Source of the DNA: Deltaproteobacteria bacterium
GTDB lineage: Bacteria; Desulfobacterota; Desulfobaccia; Desulfobaccales; 0-14-0-80-60-11
Assembly (NCBI GenBank): GCA_026388765.1
Contig: JAPLJC010000078.1
Span: 1-33,937 of the forward strand
Reading direction: 5' to 3'
Length of the DNA: 33,937 bases
Shown piece after piece: positions 1-7,576 of the stretch; positions within the stretch are counted from its first letter, which is position 1; each line of letters begins with the position of its first letter. The notes under the pieces are model-generated. The model was not told the origin of the DNA and searched no databases. It saw nothing but the letters and a program-made list of their open reading frames with translations. The position numbers and the translations under genes were made by a program.

Positions 1-242
1 TTCTGGTCCGGGCCGTTATGAGCCTGAAACCATTGAAGGTAATCCACCCTCTCGTTTAACGTTCTCAAATCGTCTTTTATGCGTGAACATTCTTTATCTG
101 CCTGCTGGAAAATAAATTCCTCGTTGTCGACGGGGGAGAAATAGTCTTGCAGTTCGGGGAGTTGCCATAAACCCTGGCCCAGGACTATGAGGAGCCCGGC
201 GGTGAGAAGCAACTTTTTGACGGTCAAGGAGTTAAGGGACAT
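1..242 (-). CDS. Membrane-anchored protein, N-terminal part only (runs off window)
   Basis: An open frame starts with ATG at 242 and reads to the window edge with no stop, giving about 80 residues. It begins MSLNSLTVKKLLLTAGLLIV, a short basic stretch followed by one hydrophobic segment (about residues 10-25), so it is probably a signal anchor or uncleaved signal. A charged region likely to be helical follows, with residues such as ADKECSRIKDDLRTLNERV. The family is not recognisable from this fragment. No Shine-Dalgarno sequence lies in the 21 bases before the ATG, where the end of an insertion sequence begins. The element may therefore have separated the gene from its own promoter and ribosome binding site. 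The frame is the same as that of the upstream transposase, whose stop lies 24 bases before this ATG. Confidence 0.6.
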   Translation of the reverse strand, partial: MSLNSLTVKKLLLTAGLLIVLGQGLWQLPELQDYFSPVDNEEFIFQQADKECSRIKDDLRTLNERVDYLQWFQAHNGPDQ

Positions 243-258
243 TTTGGCGCGGGGAAAG

Positions 259-285
259 TTTTTGGTTCATCCGACTAAAGCGTAC
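259..285. repeat. Left terminal inverted repeat of the ISL3 element
   Basis: This 27-bp end matches the reverse complement of 1555-1581 at 23 positions. It contains the stop codon of the transposase (267-269). Confidence 0.85.
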
Positions 286-1576
286 CTGGTTTCGTGAATA
301 GCCAGGATTTTGAGTTTGAAAAATTCTTGGTCCCGGAATCCGTAAGCCTGACGCTTCATGGTTTTGATCTTGTTGTTGGTCCCTTCCAGAGGCCCGGTGG
401 AGATAGGGTAATCATAATAGGCCAGGATGCCACGGCGATAGAGGGCCAGGGTTTTAGCGAATTTAATCAGCATGGGGATGCCGGAAGCAGTAGCCCGCGC
501 CACCCAATCCTGAAGGATGGCTGTGGCCGAGGCCTTATCTTTTTGGAGCCAGATCTGCCGCAAGTCCTCTTTCAGGTAGTAGGCCAGGGCCAGAGGTTGA
601 TTGAGTTGTAACGCGTCTGCCAGCCGTTCGGCTTCCCGGCGGTTGGAATCGAGATTTTCCGGATTTTTCAGGAGCAGCCAGCGGGTTCCTTTCAGAACCT
701 TTTGGTCCATGACGTGGGTGGCTTCGTGGTAGAGCTTGCGCCGCAGGTCAGAGAGGCCTTCGTTGTAGAGTTTAATGATATGGAAGTGGTCGAAGACATG
801 GACCGCGTTGGGCAAATGAGTAAGCACGGCACTGATATAAGCCGGCGACAGATCGGTGGCCACCGCCTCGATGCGAACCTTTTGGCGTTTGAGTCGCGGC
901 CAGAAAGGCTCCAGGGCTTCGGTGCCTTTGCCCTCGCTCACAAAAACCACCGCCCCACTCTTGAGGTCCAAGACGATGGTCAGATAGCGATGTCCCTTGC
1001 CGATGCTGATCTCATCGATGGCGATTTGCTTGAGCTTATGCAGCTTGGGACGGGCAAAGCGTCTCTTCAGACTCCGTTTCTGGATGTCCTTGATAACGTC
1101 CCAGCTCACCCCCAGGTGCCGGGCCACATCCTTGATGGTCATGTGCCGCGACAGTTCCAGGGCATAGCGCTCGAAAGCCCGGGTATAGCTCCGTCGCCAG
1201 GAGGCAAAATTGACCTTGACCTGACGCAGAACCCCACAAATCAGACACAAGACCCGCTGGATCGCCAATTCAATCCAAACGGGCTTGGAGCCTATGGGAA
1301 GCGTGCGGAATCGGCGCATTACCAGACCCCGGCGCCTAACCTGATGGGAGCCGCATTCCGGACAGCGGAGGGAAAAGACCTCCTGTTGTACCCGAAAGTG
1401 GATAGCCCCATCATGATATTTGCTGTGAACATGCTGGTATCCCTTAACGCCGAAGCCATGATAAAGTAGACTGGTGGACATGCCCCTGTTCTCCTTCTGA
1501 TCGACTTTGGCCGGTCGTCTTTAGGAGACCGCATGTCCACTCTTTTGTCAAAAAGTACGCTTATTCCGGATGAACC
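264..1576 (-). mobile_element. ISL3-family insertion sequence, apparently complete
   Basis: A single intact transposase gene is bounded by inverted repeats. The left end (259-285) and the right end (1555-1581, reverse complement) agree at 23 of 27 positions: TTTTTGGTTCATCCG is identical, four bases differ, then AAGCGTAC is identical. ISL3-family ends usually start with GG, so the element proper is placed from the GG at 264 to the CC at 1576. The family normally makes 8-bp target duplications. The flanking octamers here (AAGTTTTT on the left, AAAAAAAT on the right) do not match, so a duplication cannot be shown. The flanks may have changed since insertion, or the two ends may come from different copies. 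Confidence 0.85.
267..1481 (-). CDS. tnp: ISL3-family (IS204/IS1001/IS1096/IS1165) transposase
   Basis: This full-length 404-residue transposase catalyses movement of the surrounding element. In order it shows an N-terminal zinc-binding module (Cys40, Cys43, Cys79, Cys82), a helix-turn-helix region around residues 113-135 (KDVARHLGVSWDVIKDI), and the DDE catalytic core. Candidate catalytic residues are Asp156 (AIDEISIG), Asp210 (VATDLSPAY) and Glu366 (GPLEGTNNKIK). The motifs DHFHIIK and the C-terminal RQAYGFRD are typical of the ISL3 group. The ATG at 1481 is preceded by AGAAGGAG with a 9-base gap, a good ribosome binding site. The frame is unbroken, so the element may still be active. Family assignment is secure from motifs; activity is inference. 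Confidence 0.95.
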   Translation of the reverse strand: MSTSLLYHGFGVKGYQHVHSKYHDGAIHFRVQQEVFSLRCPECGSHQVRRRGLVMRRFRTLPIGSKPVWIELAIQRVLCLICGVLRQVKVNFASWRRSYTRAFERYALELSRHMTIKDVARHLGVSWDVIKDIQKRSLKRRFARPKLHKLKQIAIDEISIGKGHRYLTIVLDLKSGAVVFVSEGKGTEALEPFWPRLKRQKVRIEAVATDLSPAYISAVLTHLPNAVHVFDHFHIIKLYNEGLSDLRRKLYHEATHVMDQKVLKGTRWLLLKNPENLDSNRREAERLADALQLNQPLALAYYLKEDLRQIWLQKDKASATAILQDWVARATASGIPMLIKFAKTLALYRRGILAYYDYPISTGPLEGTNNKIKTMKRQAYGFRDQEFFKLKILAIHETRYALVG

Positions 1577-1581
1577 AAAAA
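1555..1581. repeat. Right terminal inverted repeat of the ISL3 element
   Basis: Partner of 259-285. It lies upstream of the transposase start and is followed by an A-rich stretch. Confidence 0.85.
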
Positions 1582-1840
1582 AATTGCTCTTTCAAATAAC
1601 TTTGTGCTATCTTTATTTAGCTTCGAAGGTTGTTAAAGGGAACTAGACTTAATGAGCAGTATTTACAGATAAAATACCATTATCGTTAAAGAAAAGGACC
1701 TGCAGACTTAATTCGGTTGATCCCGCCTCCTGATATCTAGCGGTAAGCAAAAGGGATGGAAAGGTTGGCTAATCCATACCTTAAAAAAAGTACCCGGTTT
1801 CTTTAGGATTCAAAGTCTATTTTTGCGGACTGTAGCTGTG

Positions 1841-1899
1841 GCGCTGAGAGGTTCATTGTCCCCTCCGGGGGTGATGAAACCGTTTAAGAACTCAGCGGC
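1841..1899 (+). other. Nested stem-loop in the leader of the GAF gene (possible structured RNA)
   Basis: The stretch 1582-1992 holds no convincing gene. Within it an outer stem pairs GCGCTGAG (1841-1848) with CTCAGCGGC (1891-1899, one bulge). It encloses a second stem in which the arm starting GGTTCATTG pairs with one ending GATGAAACC, closed by CCCC-TCCG-GGGG. The structure lies on the coding side, about 95 bases before the ATG at 1993, and is followed by a second GC-rich part and an AT-rich stretch. It does not match the GEMM, cobalamin, SAM, TPP or ZTP consensus as I recall them. It could be a regulatory leader or simply a remnant hairpin. Confidence 0.35.
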
Positions 1900-1992
1900 T
1901 GGTGAAGTCTTGGTCGCTCTCGGCAGTGCCAGGCAACCTGCGGTCGCCGGGCAGGGCCATAATTATTAATAAAAATATTAAGAGGTCAATTT

Positions 1993-3087
1993 ATGTCTGG
2001 TTCGGAGATTTCTGCGGCAGAGGCCCTCTACCTGATAGATTTGGCCGCGCTGACGGTGCGGGCCCACACCCTGCCGGAACTGGCGGAGGTTTTCTTGCCC
2101 GGCCTGGCGAGGTTGATAAAAACCCCGGCCGCCGGCCTGTTCCTGCAAGACATGAACCTAGGGACCCATTCCTTCTTTCAGACGGGGCTTCTTGCCGAAG
2201 CGGTGCCCGTCGTCAAAAATCAATGCGCCAGCCAATTCCACCCGGATCCGGGCAAGGCCGACCTGATGCCGGTGCCGGCGCCTTTACACTCCGGGGCGCA
2301 AGCCCATCTTACCCTGTTTCCCTTGCATAGGTCCCAAAAAGTAATAGGGCTGCTGGGGGTGGTAATGCCGGAGGCCGGTTCTCCCGCCGCCAGGGCTTTA
2401 TTGGACAAGGCGATCCCCCTGTTGACCCGTTCCTTGAGCCAGATGAGAGAACGGCTGGATTTCGAGAAACAGCTCAACCATCTCAACATCTATCTGAATG
2501 TCAGTTCCATGATCGCCCAGGCCCTGGACCTCCGCGATGCCCTGGAAGCAGTCCTATATTTCTGCATGGAGGCGGTTTCGGCCGAAGCCGCCTCGGTTTT
2601 GGTCCTGGATTACGAAAAGAAAAATTTTCGCTTCTACAGTGCCGAAGGCCCCACCAAGCCGGTGCTGCTGACCGCCAGCTTTCCCGCCGACCAGGGGTTG
2701 GCCGGTCACGTCTTGCAGACCCAGCAGTCGGTGGTGATCAACGATGTCCAGAATCACCCCATGTTTTATGGCAAATTTGATCAAGATTCGGGGTTTCGCA
2801 CCAACAATATGATTGTCGTTCCCTTGACCGCAGGCGAAGAAAAGATCGGGGTCCTGGAGGTCTTGAACAAGGTGGGCGACGAACCCTTCTACGAAGCGGA
2901 GCGTTTATTGCTCCACAACTTCGCTGAAGAAATCGCCTTTGCTATCCGCAACGGCAAGATGTTCGAGGTGGTGGTGAAGAGCTATTGCAAACAGCGCCAG
3001 GGGATGAACACCTGCAAGGGCTGCAAAAGGCCTTTGGGCTCCTGGACTCCCTGCGTCAAGTACCGGGAGGCCAGCATCGAGGTTTAA
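1993..3087 (+). CDS. Tandem GAF-domain sensor protein with C-terminal four-cysteine motif
   Basis: A 364-residue soluble protein. Residues about 10-150 look like a degenerate GAF domain. Residues about 170-320 are a clear GAF domain, with DLRDALEAVLYFCMEAV at its start, the FPADQGLAGHVLQTQQSVVINDV core and MIVVPLTAGEEKIGVLEVLNK. The C-terminus carries Cys332, Cys341, Cys344 and Cys354 around CKGCKRPLGSWTPC, which suggests metal or Fe-S binding. No output domain (kinase, GGDEF, HTH) is present, so it probably senses a small molecule or redox state and acts through a partner. The ATG at 1993 follows AAGAGG with 7 bases between. It has a long leader with a possible structured RNA. It is not obviously in an operon with the lipoprotein gene 100 bp downstream. 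Confidence 0.8.
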   Translation: MSGSEISAAEALYLIDLAALTVRAHTLPELAEVFLPGLARLIKTPAAGLFLQDMNLGTHSFFQTGLLAEAVPVVKNQCASQFHPDPGKADLMPVPAPLHSGAQAHLTLFPLHRSQKVIGLLGVVMPEAGSPAARALLDKAIPLLTRSLSQMRERLDFEKQLNHLNIYLNVSSMIAQALDLRDALEAVLYFCMEAVSAEAASVLVLDYEKKNFRFYSAEGPTKPVLLTASFPADQGLAGHVLQTQQSVVINDVQNHPMFYGKFDQDSGFRTNNMIVVPLTAGEEKIGVLEVLNKVGDEPFYEAERLLLHNFAEEIAFAIRNGKMFEVVVKSYCKQRQGMNTCKGCKRPLGSWTPCVKYREASIEV

Positions 3088-3102
3088 TTTTTTAGGGGAG
3101 GT

Positions 3103-3126
3103 GGTTAAGGGCGTCTGGCCTTAACC
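3103..3126 (+). terminator. Hairpin after the GAF gene, weak terminator candidate
   Basis: GGTTAAGG (3103-3110) and CCTTAACC (3119-3126) form a perfect 8-bp stem with an 8-base loop, 16 bases after the GAF stop codon. No T-run follows, so it is not a textbook intrinsic terminator. Confidence 0.35.
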
Positions 3127-3189
3127 CGCCAACTTCCGTCGCCCATTCATTTAAGTTTAAGGTCAGTCCGGCTTAGGGAGGGCAACGAG

Positions 3190-3519
3190 GTGAAAAAATT
3201 AGTTTTCGTAGTTGCAGCTTTAGTCTTATTTCCGGAAGTGCTGGCCGGGTGTGGAAATTCACCCACCCAACCACAGGAAGATGAGAAACCTTTTGCCGCC
3301 ATAAAGCAGCATGACACCAGGGTGGTGGTAGTTTGTCGAGACAGCCAGGGGCAATATTACAAGAAAAGTCTCCATAAATCCGAAAAGGTGACTTGTGGAG
3401 ATCTTAGCTTCAGGCTGGAAGATTACGCCAAAATCTGCGATGACCATTATGTTGCCCTTCCCGGTCAGGAAAAGGAGCTTGAGGCCTACCTACAAAAAGC
3501 TGGCGAACCGAAAAGATAA
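3190..3519 (+). CDS. Small predicted lipoprotein
   Basis: A 109-residue protein starting at GTG 3190, with a purine-rich ribosome binding site (AGGGAGGG) 7 bases upstream. The N-terminus MKKLVFVVAALVLFPEVLAGC is a lipoprotein signal with lipobox LAGC, so Cys21 would be lipidated after cleavage. The mature part is small and polar, with Cys49, Cys69 and Cys83; disulphide formation in the periplasm is possible. No family is recognised. It ends 15 bp from the converging ftsK gene. Its lower GC content and generic lipoprotein form give no function. Confidence 0.7.
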   Translation: MKKLVFVVAALVLFPEVLAGCGNSPTQPQEDEKPFAAIKQHDTRVVVVCRDSQGQYYKKSLHKSEKVTCGDLSFRLEDYAKICDDHYVALPGQEKELEAYLQKAGEPKR

Positions 3520-3534
3520 TTCTTCAAGCTAAAA

Positions 3535-5793
3535 TCACCGCCGCTGGATGTAAACCTCCCGCGCCTTAATTCCGTCCGACGGGCCGATGAGGCCCTCCTT
3601 TTCCATGGTTTCGATGATGCGGGCGGCCCGATTGTAGCCCACCCTTAATCTTCTCTGTATCATGGAGATGGAGGCGTTTCTGGTCTCGGCCACCAACTCC
3701 ACCGCATCGGCGTATTTTTCGTCCTTCTCGCCGTTTTCGGCGATTTCCTCTTCCTGCTCCTTGAGTTCGACGATGCCCACCTCATAATCTGGGGTGGCCT
3801 GAACCTTCAGGAAGTCCACCACTCGGGTGACCTCCTCTTCCGAGACGAAAGGCCCGTGGATGCGTTTCAGGCGGGAGGTGCCCGGCGGCATGAACAGCAG
3901 GTCTCCCATGCCCAGGAGGCGCTCGGCCCCCATGGTGTCCAGGATGACCCGGGAGTCCATCCGGCCCGACACCTGATAGGAGACCCGGGTGGGGAAGTTG
4001 GCCTTGATGAGCCCGGTGATAACGTCCACCGAGGGCCGCTGGGTGGCCACCATGAGATGGATGCCCGAAGCCCGGGCCTTCTGGGCCAGGCGGATCAGAT
4101 ACTCTTCCGTGTCCCGGGAGGAGACCAGCATCAGGTCGGCCAGTTCGTCGATGACGATCACCAGGTACGGCAGCGACCGGGGCAGGATCCCTTCCTCCAC
4201 CCGGGGATCGGGCTTTTTCACCTTGGTCTTCTGGTTGTAGCCTTCAATATTGCGCACGCTCAGGTCGGAGAGCATGGCGTAGCGCCGTTCCATTTCCCCC
4301 ACGGCCCAGTGCAGGGCAATGGTGGCCTCTTTGGGGTTGAAGACCACCGGATGCAAGAGATGCGGGATGCCTTCATAGAGGGAGAGCTCGATGCGCTTGG
4401 GGTCGATGAGCAGGAAGCGCACTTCCTCGGGGGTGGCCTTATACAAGATGGAGAGGATCATGGCGTTGAGGCCGACGCTCTTGCCGCTGCCGGTGGCTCC
4501 GGCGATGAGGAGATGGGGCATCTTGGCGAGATCGGTGACCACCGGGGCGCCCATGATGTCCTTGCCCAGGGCCACGGTGAGGCGCGAAGTGGACTTCTGG
4601 TAGGCCGAGTCTGACAAAAGTTCCCGCAGGGCCACCACCTGGCGTTTGGGATTGGGGACCTCGATGCCCAGGACGCCCTTGCCCGGCACCGGGGCGACGA
4701 TGCGGATGGACAGGGCCTTCAGGGCCAGGGCCAGGTCGTCGGCCAGGCCGGTGATCTTGCTGATCTTGACCCCCAGGGCCGGTTCGTATTCGAAGCGGCT
4801 CACCACCGGCCCGGTCATGATGGCGGTGACCCGGCCCTCCACCCCGAAATGGCGCAGGGTGTCCTCCAGTTTCTGGGCCTGGGCCACCATGGCTCCTTCC
4901 TGCACCTGCTGATTCCAGGGGGGCGAGGAGTCCAGGAGATCCAGGGGCGGCAGGGTGAATTTGCCCGGCACCGGCGCGGGCCTGGGTTTGGCCGCCGCCA
5001 CCTCCAGGGTCGCCTGCATCACGGGTGGCGCGGCTGGCGCCGACTCCTCGCTCGGGCCGCCGCTGACCTTGATCACCGGGCCCTGAGGTTTGGCCCGGCG
5101 AGGCCGGGAGCGCGGCTCCGGCTCTTCGACCCACTCATCCCGCCGCCACCGGCGCCGCCAAAGGCTGCCGATCCCCTGGCTCAACCAGGAAATCAGCCCC
5201 ACATAGGACAGGCGAGTCACCCCCATGAAGCTGACGAGTAGGGCCAGGGCCAGGGCCAGGACGGCGCCGGCGGGGTTGAGGCTGGAGCGCAGGAGCCCGG
5301 CAACGCCTTTTCCCAGGCTGCCACCGCCGTACATCAGATCGCCGCCCCAGGAGACCGCGGGCCAGCTCAGGGCCAGCAGCCCGGCTGAGGCCAGAATCAC
5401 GCCCAGGGCTGCGACCGCCTGGGGCCAGGACAGGTCTTCCAGGCCCCGGCGGTGGGACTGCCAGGCCAGGCCCACCAGCAAGAGCGGCAGCCAGAAGGCC
5501 GCCAGACCCAGGACAGGGAGGCAATAGGCGCCCATCAGCGCCCCGGCCTTGCCGCCGGCGTTCTTGACCGCCGCGGCGTTCAGGATCGCCAGGAACCCCT
5601 GGGGGTCTTGCAGGGAGTAGCTCCCCAGGGCCAGCAGGAGAAACCCCGCCAGTCCCAGGAGCAGAATCGCGGTCATCTCCTGGCCCAATCTACGTTGCCA
5701 GGTGGCCGCCGGCGGTGGCGGCGGCGCCGCGGCGGGCCTGGCGGGCTTGACTTTCCGGGTGCTGCCTTTTTTCGGGGCGCTGCTCTTGCCCAT
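3535..5793 (-). CDS. ftsK: DNA translocase FtsK/SpoIIIE
   Basis: FtsK pumps DNA at the division septum and helps resolve chromosome dimers. The preferred start is the ATG at 5793 (MGKSSAPKK), because AGAGGGA lies 7 bases upstream; an ATG 36 bases earlier has no ribosome binding site. The product has 752 residues. A basic, Pro/Ala-rich N-terminus leads into four membrane segments (about residues 40-200), a linker rich in Pro, Arg and Ala, then the alpha/beta motor domain. The motor has Walker A GATGSGKS (432-439), Walker B LVIVIDELADLM, and ATQRPSVDVITGLIKANFP. A C-terminal winged-helix gamma domain ends the protein (SMIQRRLRVGYNRAARIIETMEKEGLIG), which would read polar KOPS-type sequences. 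Length and domain order are normal for the family. Confidence 0.97.
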   Translation of the reverse strand: MGKSSAPKKGSTRKVKPARPAAAPPPPPAATWQRRLGQEMTAILLLGLAGFLLLALGSYSLQDPQGFLAILNAAAVKNAGGKAGALMGAYCLPVLGLAAFWLPLLLVGLAWQSHRRGLEDLSWPQAVAALGVILASAGLLALSWPAVSWGGDLMYGGGSLGKGVAGLLRSSLNPAGAVLALALALLVSFMGVTRLSYVGLISWLSQGIGSLWRRRWRRDEWVEEPEPRSRPRRAKPQGPVIKVSGGPSEESAPAAPPVMQATLEVAAAKPRPAPVPGKFTLPPLDLLDSSPPWNQQVQEGAMVAQAQKLEDTLRHFGVEGRVTAIMTGPVVSRFEYEPALGVKISKITGLADDLALALKALSIRIVAPVPGKGVLGIEVPNPKRQVVALRELLSDSAYQKSTSRLTVALGKDIMGAPVVTDLAKMPHLLIAGATGSGKSVGLNAMILSILYKATPEEVRFLLIDPKRIELSLYEGIPHLLHPVVFNPKEATIALHWAVGEMERRYAMLSDLSVRNIEGYNQKTKVKKPDPRVEEGILPRSLPYLVIVIDELADLMLVSSRDTEEYLIRLAQKARASGIHLMVATQRPSVDVITGLIKANFPTRVSYQVSGRMDSRVILDTMGAERLLGMGDLLFMPPGTSRLKRIHGPFVSEEEVTRVVDFLKVQATPDYEVGIVELKEQEEEIAENGEKDEKYADAVELVAETRNASISMIQRRLRVGYNRAARIIETMEKEGLIGPSDGIKAREVYIQRR

Positions 5794-5889
5794 CTGTGCT
5801 TCCCTCTGCGGCTTTTTTTTAGAAATCATTTCAAAATCTGAATCCGGCCTAATTTCGAATCAGCCATGCACCTATAAACTTGAAAAGAA

Positions 5890-5974
5890 TTACCCCCCTT
5901 TTCTAAAGGGGGGCAGGGGGGATTAGATAAGCCCCTGATAATCCCCCAAAATCCCCCTTTAGAAAAGGGGGACC
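5890..5974. repeat. Inverted pair of C-rich/G-rich hairpin repeats upstream of ftsK
   Basis: Within the 387-bp gap 5794-6180, two related units face each other. 5890-5924 contains CCCCCCTTTTCTAAAGGGG and a second G-run ending in GATT. 5940-5974 is its reverse complement with a few changes. A further copy lies at 25728-25762. The rest of the gap holds another CCCAAGGGGGGAGAGG palindrome (about 6088-6112) and a short CCGAAAA heptamer tract (about 6150-6178). No gene is visible in the gap. Confidence 0.75.
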
Positions 5975-6180
5975 TTTAAAATCTGCCTTCCAAACTTTAT
6001 ACTGGCTGAGGACATATTTGCAGCCTAAGATAGGTTTTGAAATAGGTTCTAATGAGTGCAGAATTGGAGTCCCTTCTTTATTTCCTCTCCCCCAAGGGGG
6101 GAGAGGGTTAGGGGGAAGTAATCTCTTTTCCGCTCCCATTAATAATCAAAAAAACCGAAAACCGAAAACTGACAACCGCC

Positions 6181-6783
6181 CTAATCCTGCTCCAAGGCCC
6201 CCACCCTTTGCGGCTCTAACAGGGCCGCGGTGGCGGGCAGGCGCCGCCGGGAGGTCCCCTCCTGCAGGCTGGGGAGGATGTAAGTCAGGGCCCCCTCCGA
6301 AATGCTGAGCTGCTGAAAGACCTCAATGCCCGCCTCCTTAACCGCCTGGTCCCAGAAGGCGTCCCGGGCCGGGTCCATCGACTCGTAGGCCAACTCGAAA
6401 TAGACCCGCTTAATCTGGGCCGTGGCCAACAGCTTCAAGCAAACGAAGCAGGGTTGCAGGGTGACGTAGAGCGCCGCCCCCTTGATGGCCACGCCGTAGC
6501 GGGCCGCCTGGGCGATGGCGTTGGCCTCGGCGTGGGAGGCCCGGCAGTAGTTGTATTTGTCCACGTCGGCAATCTTCAGGGCCCGGCGGTGGCAGTAGGG
6601 CGTGCCGTCGTCCATGGTTTCGTCGATGCAGTGGGGCGCCCCCGGCATGGAGCCGTTGTAGCCGGTGGCCAGGATCTGCTTGTGCTTCACCAGCACCGCC
6701 CCGGTGGGCCTGGAGTTGCAGGTGCTCCGCGTGCTCACCAGCTTGGCGATGAGCATGAAGTATTCATCCCAGGTGGGTCGCAT
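6181..6783 (-). CDS. Deoxycytidylate (dCMP) deaminase, ComEB-like
   Basis: A 200-residue enzyme predicted to convert dCMP to dUMP for thymidylate synthesis. The zinc and catalytic signature is complete: His84-Ala-Glu86 (HAEANAI) and Cys112/Cys115 (PCFVC). The family N-terminal motif GAVLVKHKQILATGYNGSMPGAPHC is also present. Extra Cys52, Cys64 and Cys80 match the second metal site seen in dCMP deaminases. The C-terminal about 35 residues (EGTSRRRLPATAALLEPQ) exceed the usual length and look poorly conserved. AAGGAAGG lies upstream with an 11-base gap to the ATG at 6783, and overlaps the stop region of the small gene before it, suggesting a two-gene operon. Confidence 0.92.
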   Translation of the reverse strand: MRPTWDEYFMLIAKLVSTRSTCNSRPTGAVLVKHKQILATGYNGSMPGAPHCIDETMDDGTPYCHRRALKIADVDKYNYCRASHAEANAIAQAARYGVAIKGAALYVTLQPCFVCLKLLATAQIKRVYFELAYESMDPARDAFWDQAVKEAGIEVFQQLSISEGALTYILPSLQEGTSRRRLPATAALLEPQRVGALEQD

Positions 6784-6800
6784 AGAATTTCACACCTTCC

Positions 6801-6953
6801 TTATTTGCCACAAATAACACACCTTTTGGGATAAAAGGGGACTAATAACAGCCAGAATCCACCCGTAAAAACCGCAGCGAAAAAGGTCCCCCAACCCAAA
6901 GCGCGCTTATGCCCTGTTTCTCTTCCACAACTTGAACAAAAGTAAACTTTCAT
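6801..6953 (-). CDS. 50-residue zinc-ribbon membrane microprotein
   Basis: A short frame starting at ATG 6953 encodes MKVYFCSSCGRETG, then a hydrophobic segment (about residues 21-40, WGTFFAAVFTGGFWLLLVPF), and ends with YPKRCVICGK. Two CxxC pairs (Cys6/Cys9 and Cys45/Cys48) flank a single or hairpin membrane segment. This is the layout of small zinc-ribbon membrane proteins in which both ends meet to bind one metal ion. The stop is 17 bases before the dCMP deaminase ATG, so the two are probably co-transcribed. There is no strong ribosome binding site. The coherent motif layout in so short a frame argues that it is real. Its function is unknown. Confidence 0.65.
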   Translation of the reverse strand: MKVYFCSSCGRETGHKRALGWGTFFAAVFTGGFWLLLVPFYPKRCVICGK

Positions 6954-6983
6954 GTCTAACTCATTAATTTGTTAAATGCTTTT

Positions 6984-7010
6984 GGTGGCACAGGTGTCCT
7001 CACCTGTGCA
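6984..7010. repeat. REP palindrome, left flank of RAYT gene
   Basis: A 27-bp imperfect palindrome, GGTGGCACAGGTGTCC followed by TCACCTGTGCA. It is identical, in the same orientation, to 7538-7564 and 24487-24513. Confidence 0.85.
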
Positions 7011-7014
7011 TTTT

Positions 7015-7557
7015 TCAATCATTCTTCATATAAAGCCAAGGGTAATCATCCGGTCTTTGGACCAATTCCTTTTTTACCGGATTGTTCATTAGATACTGCC
7101 ATTTCTCCAAAAACTCCGCTTCATCACGGACAATGCGGTCAAAGCGCTCATCCTGCCATACTGAACCTTTGGCGCCCCTCTGCCGGTTAATTTGATAAAC
7201 GCTGAATCTCTTGACGCTATGAATAATCTCCGCCAGATCATAAACTCCTTCGCTTTCAGGCAGGGCCAGCGGTTGTACCAGGGCATGCACATGATCGGGC
7301 ATGATTACTGCCGCATATAAAGTCCATTTGCGGCCATCCCAATATTGCAGTGCCTCCAAGGCAATGGTGCGTTCCTGGGAGGAAAGTAGTTCGCCATCTT
7401 TACCGCGCCAGGTAATGAAATAAACGCTGCCCGGCAATTGCCAATGTGGCAAATATCTTCGAGTAATTCTAAAGGATTGCACAGGCGAGACGCCTGTACC
7501 ACTTTTCTTTTCATCACCCTTCACTTTAATTGAGCCTGGTGGCACAGGTGTCCTCAC
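7015..7557 (-). CDS. REP-associated tyrosine transposase (RAYT, Y1/IS200-like)
   Basis: The protein belongs to the single-strand HUH transposases that are thought to spread REP palindromes. Evidence is LPGSVYFITWR, the metal-binding His89-Val-His91 (MPDHVHALV), WQDERFDRIVRDEAEF, and the probable nucleophile Tyr155 in WQYLMNNPVKKELVQ, with the family C-terminus DDYPWLY. Family similarity begins near residue 30 (ITRRYLPHWQ). The first about 28 codons are read from REP sequence: the only upstream start is a GTG inside the palindrome at 7538-7564, and a second palindrome (7479-7503) encodes residues 19-26. The true start is uncertain; GTG 7482 is another option. No good ribosome binding site is visible, so the gene may have lost its original 5' end. 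The core is intact. Confidence 0.85.
   Translation of the reverse strand: MRTPVPPGSIKVKGDEKKSGTGVSPVQSFRITRRYLPHWQLPGSVYFITWRGKDGELLSSQERTIALEALQYWDGRKWTLYAAVIMPDHVHALVQPLALPESEGVYDLAEIIHSVKRFSVYQINRQRGAKGSVWQDERFDRIVRDEAEFLEKWQYLMNNPVKKELVQRPDDYPWLYMKND
7479..7503. repeat. REP palindrome inside the 5' part of the RAYT frame
   Basis: GCACAGGCGAGACGCCTGT followed by ACCACT, a variant of the same palindrome family in the opposite orientation to its neighbours. It is translated as GTGVSPVQ in the RAYT frame. Confidence 0.75.
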
Positions 7558-7564
7558 CTGTGCA
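7538..7564. repeat. REP palindrome, right flank of RAYT gene
   Basis: Identical over 27 bp to 6984-7010 in direct orientation. It overlaps the first codons of the transposase frame. Confidence 0.85.
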
Positions 7565-7576
7565 TCTTATTTTAAA

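Noticed and set aside
1841-1899. TPP riboswitch suggested by GCTGAGAGG
   Set aside because: The other conserved TPP segments are missing downstream.
3535-5829. ftsK start at ATG 5829
   Set aside because: No ribosome binding site; the ATG at 5793 has AGAGGGA at ideal distance.
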